Part shown: positions 47,476 to 58,992 of the stretch, piece by piece
Position numbering within the stretch: position 1 is the first letter of the stretch
Layout of the letters: every line of letters begins with the position of its first letter
Assembly (NCBI GenBank): GCA_027924585.1
Contig: BSBM01000865.1
Span: forward strand, 1,426,001 to 1,490,000
Direction of reading: 5' to 3'
Source of the DNA: Larix kaempferi
Taxonomy: Eukaryota > Streptophyta > Pinopsida > Pinales > Pinaceae
DNA: 64,000 nt
Notes under the pieces: generated by a model
The model's database searches: none
Told to the model about the DNA's origin: nothing
What the model saw: only the letters and a program-made list of their open reading frames with translations
Program-made: the position numbers and the translations under genes

Positions 47476-48368
47476 CTAGGCGTTAATGACCTCTATGTCG
47501 ATGAGCACAGTTTTCCCACCCAATTGGACGGGGACCTTGGGTAGTAGACCTTGAGGCTGAGCTGACCGGCCGTCATAGGCCCGCAATGCAGTGGTGGATT
47601 GCTGGAGAGGAGGGGATCCCAACTTCTGCCAAACAAATGTGGACATGACGCATGTGGAAGCACCCTCGTCGATGATACATCGATGGATGACAAGATTCCG
47701 AATAGAAACAGAAACTTGGACTGCTATGGTGGAAGGCAGACGTGGTTCGGACTGGTCCAAATCAAAGGTCATCAATTTCGAATCATTTGGGTCGATCGCC
47801 CCAATGGCGGAAAGTAAAGTCTTGCGCTGCGTAGGACAGTTTTTCAAGACTTCTAACGCAGACATGGCAGCGGGAGATTGAGCTAGGTCATCTACGATGT
47901 TGTAATTTGACGCAGCCCGTGCATTGGGGTTGTTGTTTATACAACGGAGAGGGAAACGAGGTGCTTTAGAGGCACCATCGAGTGGAAGAGGTGGTATCCG
48001 TAACGTCTGATCGGTGGGATGAGCGTTAGCATCCTTATCGGCGGGGATAGCCTCGGAGGTAGGACCATACTGGTTCCGTCGGGTTTGGATATTGACGTCG
48101 GCTGTGGACATCATCAATAAGTGGTGAGTGCCTGAATCAAACATGGGTTGATCAAGAGCGGCATAAGTGATTTGTTGTGGTTGCATGTTGCCCTGTGGGG
48201 GGGCTAACGGCTGAGTGTTCACCACTCCTTGTGTTGGAAAAGGGTTTTGTAGTACCAAAGGTTGTTGTGGAGGTGGTGGAGGGTTGGGTGGCGGCTGAGG
48301 AGCCGCCTGCCCTTGACGATGGGCGTCATTTGTCCATAGTTGTCGAGCTCGCTCCAGATGTGGGAAAG
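47476..48368 (-). pseudogene. Gag end and protease of element B
   Basis: Open stretch 47476-48258 with a Pro/Gln-rich start (LAPPQGNMQPQQ), a conserved segment APRFPLRCINNNPNARAASN, and a retroviral-type aspartic protease with IIDEGASTCVMSTFVW as active site (D-E-G-A instead of D-S/T-G-A) and VPVQLGGKTVLIDIEVI downstream. The reading continues upstream to 48368, where element C interrupts the gag knuckle (THAF before C, PHLERAR after C). Confidence 0.85.
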
Positions 48369-48743
48369 TGTTAGGAACCCATGTCTTTACTTTGTTAGTA
48401 TGTTGTTATTGGACGCATATGCTTTGTAAGTCGTCCCGTAGTATTTGTTGATCAATAGTTTGTGTTATTGTTGTTGGCGCATATGCTTTGTAAGTCGCCC
48501 GTAGTATTGTTGATCCATAGTTTGTAACGGCCCATGGTTTCGACCCATAGTATTGGCGCCTAGAATTAGTATATAAGTGTGTGTTGAGACCTATGAAGGC
48601 ACGGTGAAGTTATTTGTATTGAGCTTGCTCAAAGGAGGTTGCCCCCTCGAAGTGGCCCGTGATCAATACAAAAGTGATTCTGAGTTCTGTCATTTCTGCT
48701 ATTTCGCGCATTCTTGTTAATTAATTGTTGCAGGTGCCTCACA
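48369..48743 (+). repeat. 5' LTR of element C
   Basis: TGTTAGGAACCC to GGTGCCTCACA, 375 bp. TATA-like AGTATATAAG is at 48568-48577. A roughly 30-bp segment (GCATATGCTTTGTAAGTCG...CCGTAGTAT) occurs twice within it. Confidence 0.97.
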
Positions 48744-48745
48744 TC

Positions 48746-48757
48746 TGGTATCAGAGC
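48746..48757 (+). other. Primer binding site of element C
   Basis: TGGTATCAGAGC, two bases after the LTR, complementary to the 3' end of plant initiator tRNA-Met. Confidence 0.97.
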
Positions 48758-49269
48758 ACTTTCTTGGGCTCGCTGGGTGAAATTTCTGCCAAAATTTTTT
48801 TTCGCATCTGTTGCAGGTTCGGATTTGGGAATAATCCCTATCCTCTTAACTGTGGGAAGTACTTGGGCATAAGCCCTAAAACTCATTGTGAGGAGTACCA
48901 CAGGAACCCCGAAGTAGCTGGCCCATTGAGAGGACCTGCCGGCGAAAAGGGCAACGACCCCTACCTGATTGACTAGTTCCCACCCGTGAGGTAAACCAAG
49001 AGCTGTCGTTTGTGGCAAAGCGGTTATCAATTTTACCTGAGCCGTGGAGTGAGGGGTACTGCCCCAATACGCAAGCCGTCAGACAGCATTGGTGGCCGAG
49101 TGAAAACCCTGAACTGTTAGGAAGCCGCACATACCTGGGGTCCATATCTACTTTCAGTTGAACTATTGTCAATCACTGCTGCGCCGTTTCAGACTCATTT
49201 TGCAAGCCGTTCCAGATCCAGCAGGTCGGCGTTGTTCCAGATTCCTTCTGAGCCGTAGCCGCTCCAGTC

Positions 49270-49305
<36 letters not shown>

Positions 49306-49743
49306 AATTCTCCATATCTCCCTTGTTTTACCTCTGTTTCCCTTGAAATTTTCAGGGAACCCCTGTCATTCCATTCTGCATAATTCATCCCTGAGGACCC
49401 TATCCTCAGTTCCCCTTCCTACAGCCGGAAATCCCACATTTGTCTATTTTTAGGGTTTGCCATAACTTCCTCAGATTTCACCCAATCACCTTCAATTTTT
49501 ACCACAGAGTTCCTTTCTGAATTCTGCTTCTTTGTTCCCTTCTGCCAATTTTTCCCATCCTTTCACCCTGCTGCTGAAATCCTCATTTTCACTTCCCTGT
49601 CTATCCAACAGTGTCCAAAAAACGAGTCAAACCCCAATTACCCTTCTGAATTTTTCCCAAATCCAAATTTTCCTTTACTGAAGTAGTTCCTGTTTTTGTT
49701 TTCCTACCCAATCAAAAAAAAAAAAAAAAAAAAATCCCTGGTT
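48758..49743 (+). other. Leader of element C with two long A tracts
   Basis: Nearly 1 kb of untranslated leader. It has a run of 31 A at 49273-49303 and another of 21 A at 49714-49734, the second only 9 bases before the gag ATG. Minus-strand ORFs here are not conserved motifs. Confidence 0.85.
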
Positions 49744-52700
49744 ATGGTTGTCACCCGTGCAGGAGCAAAAACCATGGAGGAAGCCCTTGCAGCCATCCAA
49801 GCCAAACTCCAGGATCTGGATGAAAAATTTCTTGGTCTCCATCTTGAGCATTCAGCTATGAACAACAAACGGCAGTCCGAGTCTTCAGTAGACAATGGGT
49901 TCTCTTCTTCCAGCAATTTCCGTGGTCCAAAGCTTGATTTTCCTCACTTCAATGGTACCGATCCAACTGGGTGGATCTATCGTGCAGAACAATATTTCAG
50001 TCTGCATAATACGTTTGATGTCAACAAAGTTCCGTTGGCATCCTTTCATTTGGAACAGGAAGCTCTTCAGTGGTACCGTTGGTACATCAAGGCTCATCCA
50101 GAGCCCAACTGGCCAAACTTTTGCCAGCTCCTTCTGCAACGATTTGGTCCTAGTGCTTTTGATGACTTCACAGGAGCCCTCACTAAACTTCGCCAGACCG
50201 GCACTGTGAGAGAGTATCAAACCGAATTTGAGAATCTAGCCAACCACACCGAAGGATTGTCTGATGAATTTTACCGGAGTTGTTTTATCAGTGGTCTAAA
50301 GGATGCCATCCGCTCCGAGGTCAAAATGTTCTGCCCCAACACAATGATGGAAGCACTCGGGTTGGCTAAATTGGCGGAAGACAAGATTGCAGCCCAACAA
50401 CGCTCCAAGCCCACTTTTGTTCCCTTCAGAAATATGGGGTCTCAGCGACCTCCTATACCGCAGGCTCCTCGACCGACTCCTATCAAGCGTTTGTCAGAAA
50501 CAGAGATGCAAGCACGCAGAGAAAAGGGTCTTTGCTATAATTGTGATGAGAAATTCACTCGGGGACATCGATGTGTTCAGCAAAAACTATACCTCCTGGA
50601 TGTGGAGTCTCCGCCTGCCTCTGAAATGGGTGACGAAGATCCAGAAACACTGGATGCTCCGGTCGACATTCAGGAACCGCCTATTGACCCTCCGTCTCAG
50701 GATGACCAGCCAGAGATATCTCTCCATGCTTTAGCTGGAATCACCACCCCCCAAACAATGCGGGTCAGGGGTTACTTCAAGAAGCTTCCTCTTACAATCC
50801 TCATTGATTCTGGTAGCACTCATAATTTCATCGACCCTCGGATCGCCAAACAAGCTGATTGTTTTATCCATCCTTGCTCCAACTTTGAAGTCATGATTGC
50901 CAATGGGGGCACCTTACCTTGCAAAGGGAAGTGTCGAAATGTGCGTATCTCTATGAGAGATTATATCCTGCGGTCTGACATGTTTGCCTTTCCCTTAGGC
51001 GGATGTGATGTGGTTTTGGGCGCTCAATGGCTACGCACACTCGGCCCTATCTTATGGGATTTTGCCGAACTTTGGATGTAGTTTTCCCTCAATGGACACA
51101 AACACACATTGACAGGATTACAACCAGGTTCTCTCAGCATCATCAGTTCACATCGCATGGAGAAACTCCTCAAGAAGAGTTCACATGGTGTCATCGCTCA
51201 GATCAGTTCCATCCAGATGCAACCATCCGCGGTCTCCACTACTCCTTTGGATCTACAACAAATTCTGAATCGATATACAGGTGTCTTTGCTGAACCAGTG
51301 GGATTACCACCTTCCAGGCCAGAAGACCATCGTATTCAGCTCCTTCCTGGCAGCGTTCCTCCCAACATCAGGCCCTATCGCTACCCATTTCACCAAAAAA
51401 CAGAGATTGAAATGCTCGTGCGGGACTTATTGAAGCAAGGTATTATTCGCCCAAGCACTAGTTCCTTTTCTTCTCCAGTTATTCTTGTCCGCAAAAAAGA
51501 TGGGTCATGGCGCCTCTGCATTGACTTTCGAGCACTTAATCACCTCACCATCAAGGATAAGTTTCCAATTCCTGTTGTTGATGAGCTTCTTGATGAGCTT
51601 CATGGGGCTCACTTTTTCTCCAAGTTGGATCTTCGTTCTGGGTATCATCAAATTCGAGTTCATGAGGAGGATATTCCTAAAACAGCTTTCCGCACACATG
51701 ATGGCCATTATGAGTTTTTGGTCATGCCCTTTGGCCTCACTAATGCTCCTTCCACATTCCAGGCCTTAATGAATAAAATATTTCGACCCTACTTGCGGAA
51801 ATTCATTCTGGTATTCTTTGATGATATCCTCATCTACAGTAAAACATGGGATGAACATCTCCAGCATCTGGATCTTGTCATGCAACTTTTCTCTGACCAT
51901 CATCTCCATGCCAAGAAGTCTAAATGTGTTTTTGGACAAAAGGAAGTTGAGTATCTCGGGCACATTATATCAGCACAAGGGGTTCGCGTGGATCCTGCCA
52001 AAATCGATGCCATGAACAATTGGCCACATCCTCAGACACTCAAGAGCCTTCGTGGTTTTTTGGGGTTGACTGGCTACTACCGCAAGTTTGTCAAGGATTA
52101 TGGGAAGATTGCAGCTCCATTAACTGCCCTATTGAAAAAAGATGCTTTTACATGGACACCTGCTGCTCAGTGTGCATTTGACAAACTAAAACAAGCTATG
52201 TGTACTACACCTGTGCTAGCTATGCCCGATTTTTCCAAGCCCTTCACGATTGAGAGTGATGCTTGCGGCAATGGACTTGGTGCTGTTCTCCTTCAAGATG
52301 AACACCCCATTGCATTCACCAGCAAAGCCCTTTCCGGTAAGAATTTAGCTGCCTCTACCTATGAGAAGGAAATGATGGCTATTTTGCATGCAGTACAGAA
52401 GTGGCGTCCATACCTATTAGGGAATCATTTCTGCATCAAGACTGATCACCAGAGTTTGAAATATTTCTTGGACCAGCGTGTCTCCTCCCCGGCACAACAG
52501 AAATGGGTTAGCAAACTCATGGGTTATGACTATGAGATCACTTACAAGAAGGGTAAAGACAATATTGTGGCAGATGCTCTTTCTCGTACATTTGATACCC
52601 AAGGTTCTCTTTCAGCTATCTCTATGCCTGTTCCAAATTGGTTGCAATCTGTTCAACAGGGTTATGTCAATGACTCTTCCTTATCTCAGATCATCCAGCG

Positions 52701-54015
52701 CTTGACCAACAATCCTTCTGCGGTCCCACATTACTCTTGGGATGGTGCTTCTCTGCGATACAAGGGTCGTCTGGTGCTTCCCCAGAGCACAGATCTTCAA
52801 CAGGCTGTCTTCTATGAACTCCATGCTTCTCCATCAGCCGGGCACTCCGGGTTCCTCAAAACATATGAACGAGCACGGCGTAACTTCTTTTGGCAATGCA
52901 TGAAAAGAACAATTCAACAGATGGTGGCCGAATGTGATACCTGCCAGCGCAATAAGGGTGAAACAACACTCCTTCCAGGATTGCTTGAACCCTTGCCCAT
53001 ACCTACACGGATTTGGACAGATATTTCTATGGATTTCATCGAAGGGCTCCCTAAATCTGGCGGAAAGACAGTGATTCTCGTTGTGGTTGATCGTCTCTCC
53101 AAATATAGTCATTTTTGTGCTCTCAGCCATCCCTATACAGCCTCCTCCGTCGCTCAAATTTTTATGGACCAGATCTTTCGTCTTCATGGCATCCCTTCTT
53201 CCATTGTCTCGGATCGTGATGCGACTTTCACTAGTCATTTTTGGACAGAACTATTTCGTCACACTGGCACCAAACTGAAGATGAGTTCAGGGTATCACCC
53301 ACAAACAGATGGTCAGACTGAAATTGTTAATAAATGCTTGGAAACTTATCTTCGTTGCTTCACCTCGGAACAACAACATCAGTGGGCAAAGTGGCTTCCT
53401 CTCGCTGAATGGTGGTACAATACCTCTTACCACACTGCCTCCAAAATGACCCCATATGAAGCAGTATATTGTTAGGCACCTCCAGCTCTTCTTCCATACA
53501 CCCCCACCAGTTCACCAGTTCAGGAAGTTGACAGGGTCCTTCGCAACCGAGATCGGATTCTTCGCATTTTGCGGGACAATCTTCACATGGCAAGGAATCG
53601 CATGAAGCAACAAGCTGATCAGCACCGTTCAGAGCGCACCTTTCAAGTCGGCGATATGGTTTTTCTTCGTCTCCAGCCGTACAAACAATCCTCCTTGAAA
53701 TTCAAAAGACGTCATAAGCTCGCTCCAAAGTTCTATGGGCCATATCGGATTCTTCAGAAGATTGGGTCCGTCGCTTATAAATTGGAACTTCCTCCTTCTT
53801 CCCGCATTCATCCAGTCTTTCATGTCTCTTGTCTGAAGAAAGTTCTTGGCACCAACATCAGCAGCCAAACGATTTTACCCGAATTGGATAACGAAGGATC
53901 CATCCTTTTGGAGCCAGAGGCCATCCTCAATCGGCGCACGCGTCAGCTTCGCTCTCGCTCTATCACAGAAGTCTTAATTCAGTGGCACGGCATGCAACCA
54001 GAGGATGCTACATGA
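49744..54015 (+). pseudogene. Gag-pol polyprotein of chromovirus C, interrupted by stops
   Basis: The likely start is the ATG at 49744 (MVVTRAGAKTMEEALAAI), since upstream codons are encoded by the A tract. The order is gag (WIYRAEQYFSLHNTFDVNKV), knuckle CYNCDEKFTRGHRC (about 50533-50574), protease LIDSGSTHNFID (about 50800) and RT with RLCIDFRALNHLTIKDKFPI, LVMPFGLTNAPSTFQ and FFDDILIYSKT. RNase H (IESDACGNGLGAVLLQ), the integrase zinc finger (HSGFLKTYERAR, CDTCQRNKG) and core (DFIEGLP, SDRDATFTSHFW, HPQTDGQTEIVNKCLE) follow. It ends in a partial chromodomain (EPEAILNRR, VLIQWHGMQPEDATW). All parts are in frame 1. TAG at 51079 and 53473 fit CAG-to-TAG changes. TGA at 54013 replaces the Trp of ATWE and cuts the chromodomain. 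Confidence 0.95.
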
Positions 54016-54080
54016 GAACCACTCCTTCAGATTCAACAACAATTTCCACATCTAAAGCTTTGAGGACAAAGCTTTTTTTC

Positions 54081-54093
54081 AAGGGGGAGGGGA
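54081..54093 (+). other. Polypurine tract of element C
   Basis: AAGGGGGAGGGGA ends directly at the 3' LTR. Confidence 0.95.
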
Positions 54094-54468
54094 TGTTAGG
54101 AACCCATGTCTTTACTTTGTTAGTATGTTGTTATTGGACGCATATGCTTTGTAAGTCGTCCCGTAGTATTTGTTGATCAATAGTTTGTGTTATTGTTGTT
54201 GGCGCATATGCTTTGTAAGTCGCCCGTAGTATTGTTGATCCATAGTTTGTAACGGCCCATGGTTTCGACCCATAGTATTGGCGCCTAGAATTAGTATATA
54301 AGTGTGTGTTGAGACCTATGAAGGCACGGTGAAGTTATTTGTATTGAGCTTGCTCAAAGGAGGTTGCCCCCTCGAAGTGGCCCGTGATCAATACAAAAGT
54401 GATTCTGAGTTCTGTCATTTCTGCTATTTCGCGCATTCTTGTTAATTAATTGTTGCAGGTGCCTCACA
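54094..54468 (+). repeat. 3' LTR of element C
   Basis: 375 bp, no difference from 48369-48743 found on reading both through. It is followed by the duplication gaaag. Confidence 0.97.
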
Positions 54469-57180
54469 GAAAGCGTGGGTATAGTGGCCATAAACACCGC
54501 AAATGGAACAAGGATGGTTTGTTCGTAAATTAGCATTTTTGGCTTGCTTAGGTGGTCGATCAGGATTCTGATGAGCAGGCGCCGCGTTATTGTTTTGCGG
54601 AGGATGGGTAGGTTGTGGAGCTTGGTTACGGTTTTGATTGTTTCCACGGTTGTGTCCTCTTCCGCGGTTTGGTTGCCCACCCTGGTTGCGTTGGTTATTT
54701 TGGTATTGGGGCTGATGTTGTTATGCGTACACATGCCCTTGAGCATTGGGGGGATTCTGAGGAGCCGCAGGTGCGGGAGCAGGTTGCGGTGGATAGTATG
54801 CAGGTGGAGCTGGAGGTGGTCCAGTTGCCTGTTGGGGTTGTTGGTACCCCTGAGCTGGTGGAGGTGTGAGGTTAGCTGGTGCAACCGGTTGTGGGTAATG
54901 CATGGGCTGTTGTGGGAACTGCATGGGGGTCTGTACCGTAGGTTGAGCATAGTATGTAGGAGGTACATATGCTGATGGCGCTTGGCCATAACAATGTTGT
55001 GGACAAGAGGGTCCATGAACGTGATGGGTCTGGTTTGTTGGAGCATAAGAAGTTGTCGCTCCGGAACTCGATGTAGCCCTAGAAAGGTCTGGGGCGGGCA
55101 TGGTGCTCACCATACTGAAAGGTTTTGCTTGCGGTGTAATTTGGCCAATAATGCCATCAGCGGCATGTGATGCCCCCGGTGTGTCACCGCGTGCAGAGTC
55201 GCCTCGTGGGGCGTCCGGTATGATCGTGTATAAGTAACCCGACTGGGCGTAGATGAGATCAAACTGTTGGGCCTTGAGGATGGCCTCTTCCTCGGACTGG
55301 GGTCTTTCAGATGCTACATCCTTCGCAATGAGAGGAAGGAGGGATTTAAGGAACCAGTCTAAAAAGATTCGGTCGTCTAGTTTGATTTTGCATAGGCTTC
55401 GGCGCCGGCGCCAATCATGAATATGGTCAGTGATATGCGTGGCCGTGTTCTGTCTGCAAGACAGTAGGATTTCGACGCCTGCATCATAGCGGACAGGTAG
55501 CTGAAAGAATTGCAGGAAGGTCGAGGCAAGGGAGGTAAATGTGGAATGCGTCCCATGGGGTTGCTCGATATACCATTTGGCTGCAGAGCCAGTGAAGGTG
55601 CGCTGTAATAAATGGAGGCGGACAGAGTCGTCCACTATGGAGTTGGAGGAACACCATAGATGGAAGGACATGATATGGTTTTGTGGGTCTTCTCCTGCCT
55701 TACCCTCAAACTTAGGGATGTCAGAGGGGAGTTTGGTGGGCATTTGAGGCCACGCCGGATCATGTCTAATGGGGTCATTTGTGAGCCTAGCTAAATCTGG
55801 CAGGTTCAGACTCGCCATGTATGGTAGACTAGAAGATGTGGTGACTGGAACTGGGACATGCCTGGCCATAGTGGTATGGTGTAGGGGTCCAGTAGCGCCT
55901 AAAGGTATGGTAGGTATGGAGGGTATATGCCCTCCGATAGGTGTAGTCTGGTATGGGCCAGCGCCTCCAAGTGCAACTTGGGTTACACTTGGGTTAGGAA
56001 TCGCACTAGGGATTCCTGGGATAGCACTCCCAAGTGTAACATGGGTTACACTTGGGTTAGGAATCATACTAGGGATTCCTGGTATGGGGTTTGTGGAAAC
56101 CAAAGGGGGTATGACCCCCATGTTGGGTATACCCATGACAGGTGGTGGCCCTGTGTTAGGCATTGTTGATGTATATGTAACTTCGGAATGTATTTCACAT
56201 ATATGTATATTGTATTCCTATAGAGATGGTATTATTCCTCTATAAGGAAGTGTCGTCATTTATATTGTAAGTGTCGTAACTTATACTTGATGGGTTATTA
56301 GACCACCTTGTTTGGGGTCGGCCCTGTATAAGTCATGTGGGTCAAAGGGTTATTAGACCACCATATTGGGGGTCGGCCATGTGGGTCAAAGGGTTATTAG
56401 ACCACCCTATTGGGGGTCGGCCCACTCAGCATTATGTTATGTGGTAAAGTTCGAGCCTACATGAGTTAGGTAAAAAAGGCAAGTCAAGTCAAGTATAAAT
56501 AGAGTGCGGGAGACACTCTATTTACTTACTCACTTCTTACACATGCTCTCAAGGAGGAGAGGCGCACTTATGGAGGAGGAGGATTGCTGCTAGGTTATGG
56601 CTATCTCTATTGGTTGGTTGTATCATTGCTCTATCTATCTCTGAGGAAGTTATTGGGGTTTTTCACCTTTATGGTTTTCCCCAAGTAAATCTTTGTGTCT
56701 CTTGTGTGCTTGCATTATTGTCTCCATGATTGATATGCTGTAGATATGCTGTACATGTTGTTCTCTCAGTTAAGATCCTATATCAGATTGAAGTAAATTC
56801 TGAAAATTTAACAGGCATTCCTGAATGTGGAGTGTTAACCATATTGGGCATACCCAGGGGGGTGGTTGTTGCCGTGGATGGTACTACAGCAGAAGGGTCT
56901 GCAGATGTCTGACCTATGGTAGTTGTAAATAGTGGATCAAATGGTGTTCCAGACATAATTGTGGTTGGTGGTAACTCTGTGGGGTTTTCGGATTCTACCT
57001 CCAAATCAAAGGTGAAGTGGGGTATGTCAGAATCGGATGACTGTCTAATTGATTGACGATGTGTCGAATCAAGGGATAAGGCTCTGCGTCCGTGACGTGG
57101 AGAGTGAAGTGGACTAAACTCTGGGAGTTCGCCCTATAGACGGCGAGAGCGTCTAAAATTCTCAATGGTGAGAATATGTT
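54469..57180 (-). pseudogene. Gag of element B, split by D and C
   Basis: Starting near 57180, the minus strand encodes an Arg-rich segment and then VESENPTELPPTTIM. It is interrupted by solo LTR D at 56813-56164 and resumes with GIPNMGVIPP. The conserved gag core follows: FMASLNLPDLARLTNDPIRH, PSDIPKFEGKAGEDPQNHIM, LHLLQRTFTGSAAKWYIEQ, FLQFFQLPVRYDAGVEIL and AILKAQQFDLIYAQSGYLY. A Pro/Gln-rich tail and a knuckle (CSICGVYGHYTHAF) end at the C insertion. The 54721-56163 ORF (480 residues) is intact within this stretch. The capsid-like core is the part missing from element A. Confidence 0.88.
56164..56813 (+). repeat. Element D: solo LTR of the copia G family
   Basis: The 650-bp LTR starts TGTTGATGTATATGTAAC and ends GAAAATTTAACA, flanked by the perfect duplication ggcat (56159-56163 and 56814-56818). 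It matches the G LTR (8260-8842), including CTTCGGAATGTATTTCAC near the start and TATGGTTTTCCCCA near the end. It carries extra copies of a GGGTTATTAGACCACC unit (three, near 56287, 56348 and 56391). No internal sequence follows, so the element was lost by LTR-LTR recombination. Confidence 0.95.
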
Positions 57181-58970
57181 GTTGTATAAAAAATTTGTTT
57201 AATTATCAGGTGGTGATATATATATAAAAGACTCAAAACCCTTATGCAACCAAGGGTGCAAGAAGGGGAGTGAAAAAAGAAGGCCCTCAGGCCAAAAAAT
57301 CAATCCTCAGAAAAAGGCACTTATTCTAGCAGCTGTGCTACAATAAGTGGAGGAATGCAACAACTGGTCAGAATACCAACACACAAGGGGCTCCTAGAAA
57401 AAATAGGTGTAACTAGACCACAGGTAGGTTGAAATCATGCAAACACCTAATCTAAAAGTATTGTGACTCAAACAAACGATATCCTCTGCAAGGTGATGAA
57501 ATCCAATTCAGACAATATGAATGTTGAGACAACGGCTAGATATCCCCCTACCGGGAGGGACACCGGGTAATCAATCCTAAAGACAGGCTACTAGGATACT
57601 CCGTTCATGACGCGTCGAGAAAAGGTAAATCTGCCATTTGGTCCTTTGATCGCAATATCCCAATACAGGGATGTCCCGAGAACTGCGAATGGTAGCCCTT
57701 CGGTTACTGAATGGATTTCGGTATTCCACTCAGGCTTCCGGAACCATCCTCGCGACTTCAACCCTCCTAAGGGAGAGGCCTTCCCACAAACCGGTTGTGA
57801 CCGCGCCAAAAAGTACTAAGAGATTTTAGCTCCCTAATTGGACAACTTCTATGTCTCAGATGTATGAATTGAGGGGTGTTATTGGAACACCTATCCCCCC
57901 AATACTACCTAGCTACAAGAATTCTTTTAGTGTTCCCCAAGTGGGGTTAAAAGTGTGTTCAAATTAAGGTATGTTTTAAGGCTTAGTTCAATTAAGTGAT
58001 CGTGTGAGTGCACGTGAGGTGTTGTAAACTGAACTTGAAAAAATTAAATGCTTTATAGGAAATTTTCAAAAAATAAAGGATTTTTCGAAAATAAAAAGCA
58101 AATATTTATGACTTTTCACTAAAAGGAATTTAAATGCTTTTCAAAAAATAACTCAAAAAATAATGGATTTTTTGGATTTATGAAAGCAAATAATAGACTT
58201 CTTTTTAAAAGAAATAAATGGATTTCTTTGTTTCAAGAAAAATTGCTAAGGGCAAGATTTTAAAGAAGTAAACAAGAAAAAATTTGAATCTAGATGAAAA
58301 TGCAAAATGAGTCTTTCTTTCACTTTCTTGAAATTTTTTTTAAAAAGATTTCTAGATATGCACTTTTAAATAGTAAATTTTTTTTTTTCAAAGCTGTAAA
58401 ATATGCAGAATTTAATACTGTAAAAAATGTGCTATGGGCAGAAAGTACAGTAAAAAACTTTTTCAAAATCGGGATGGCCGAATGAAAAATTCAGCCGCGC
58501 GGATTTTGAACGCACAGCCGCAATGGGCCGCGCGGGTTTTGGACGCACAGTCGCGATGGACCGCGCGGGTTTTGGGTGCACAGTCGCGATGGACCGCGCG
58601 TGTTTTAGCCGCACAGTCGCGATGGGCAGCGCGGAAATCGGCCGCGAAGCCGTGGTGTGCAGCGCGGAAAAACGCAGAAAAGTCGCGATGGACCGCGCGA
58701 CTGTCTGGGAAAAAGCCGCGATGGACCGCGCGGAAAAGTGCAGAAAAGTCGCGATGGACCGCGCGACTGTCTGGCAAAAAACCGCGAGGCGGAAGCCGTG
58801 CACGGAAACCGAGAAACGAACCCGAAAATTGAAAATTTCGGGCTGTTTATGGGGCCAAATCTCAGAGCAGCAATGGATCTGCTGTCTAAGATGGCAGATC
58901 TATGGATCTAAAGGTTAAAAACTCATAAAAAACTAAGATTAAAGGCAAAACTAGAGATCTATAGTTCAAA
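57181..58970 (-). other. Leader of element B
   Basis: Noncoding DNA between primer site and gag. The part 57540-57970 is the counterpart of A's leader at 30440-31000. An AT-rich stretch (58030-58440) has long A and T runs. The minus and plus ORFs at 57591-57819 overlap and are shadows. Confidence 0.7.
58480..58800 (-). repeat. GC-rich short-period repeat in the leader of element B
   Basis: Seven or more units of CAGTCGCGATGGACCGCGCG or close variants, about 30-60 bp apart. Both strands are open for 100 residues or more only because of the repeat. The words CAGTCGCGATG and CCGCGATGG recur in the hairpin cluster at 40655-40905. Confidence 0.88.
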
Positions 58971-58987
58971 CCAAAGCGGAGTCGCCA
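58971..58987 (-). other. Primer binding site of element B
   Basis: On the minus strand it reads TGGCGACTCCGCTTTGG, five bases inside the 5' LTR. It is the Ogre/Tat-type site, with the same core as element A. Confidence 0.85.
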
Positions 58988-58992
58988 AAAAC

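Larger units (their letters stand above)
48369..54468 (+). mobile_element. Element C: Ty3/gypsy chromovirus, very young
   Basis: 6,100 bp with 375-bp LTRs at both ends, identical by eye, and the 5-bp duplication gaaag (48364-48368 and 54469-54473). The order is 5' LTR, initiator-Met primer site, long leader, gag-pro-RT-RNase H-integrase-chromodomain in one frame, polypurine tract and 3' LTR. It lies in the plus orientation inside B's gag. The coding frame carries two internal TAG codons and a premature TGA near the end, despite the identical LTRs. Confidence 0.97.

Noticed and set aside
58432-58918. Arg/Ala-rich ORFs on both strands up to 132 residues
   Set aside because: Produced by the GC-rich repeat in B's leader; open in nearly all frames at once.
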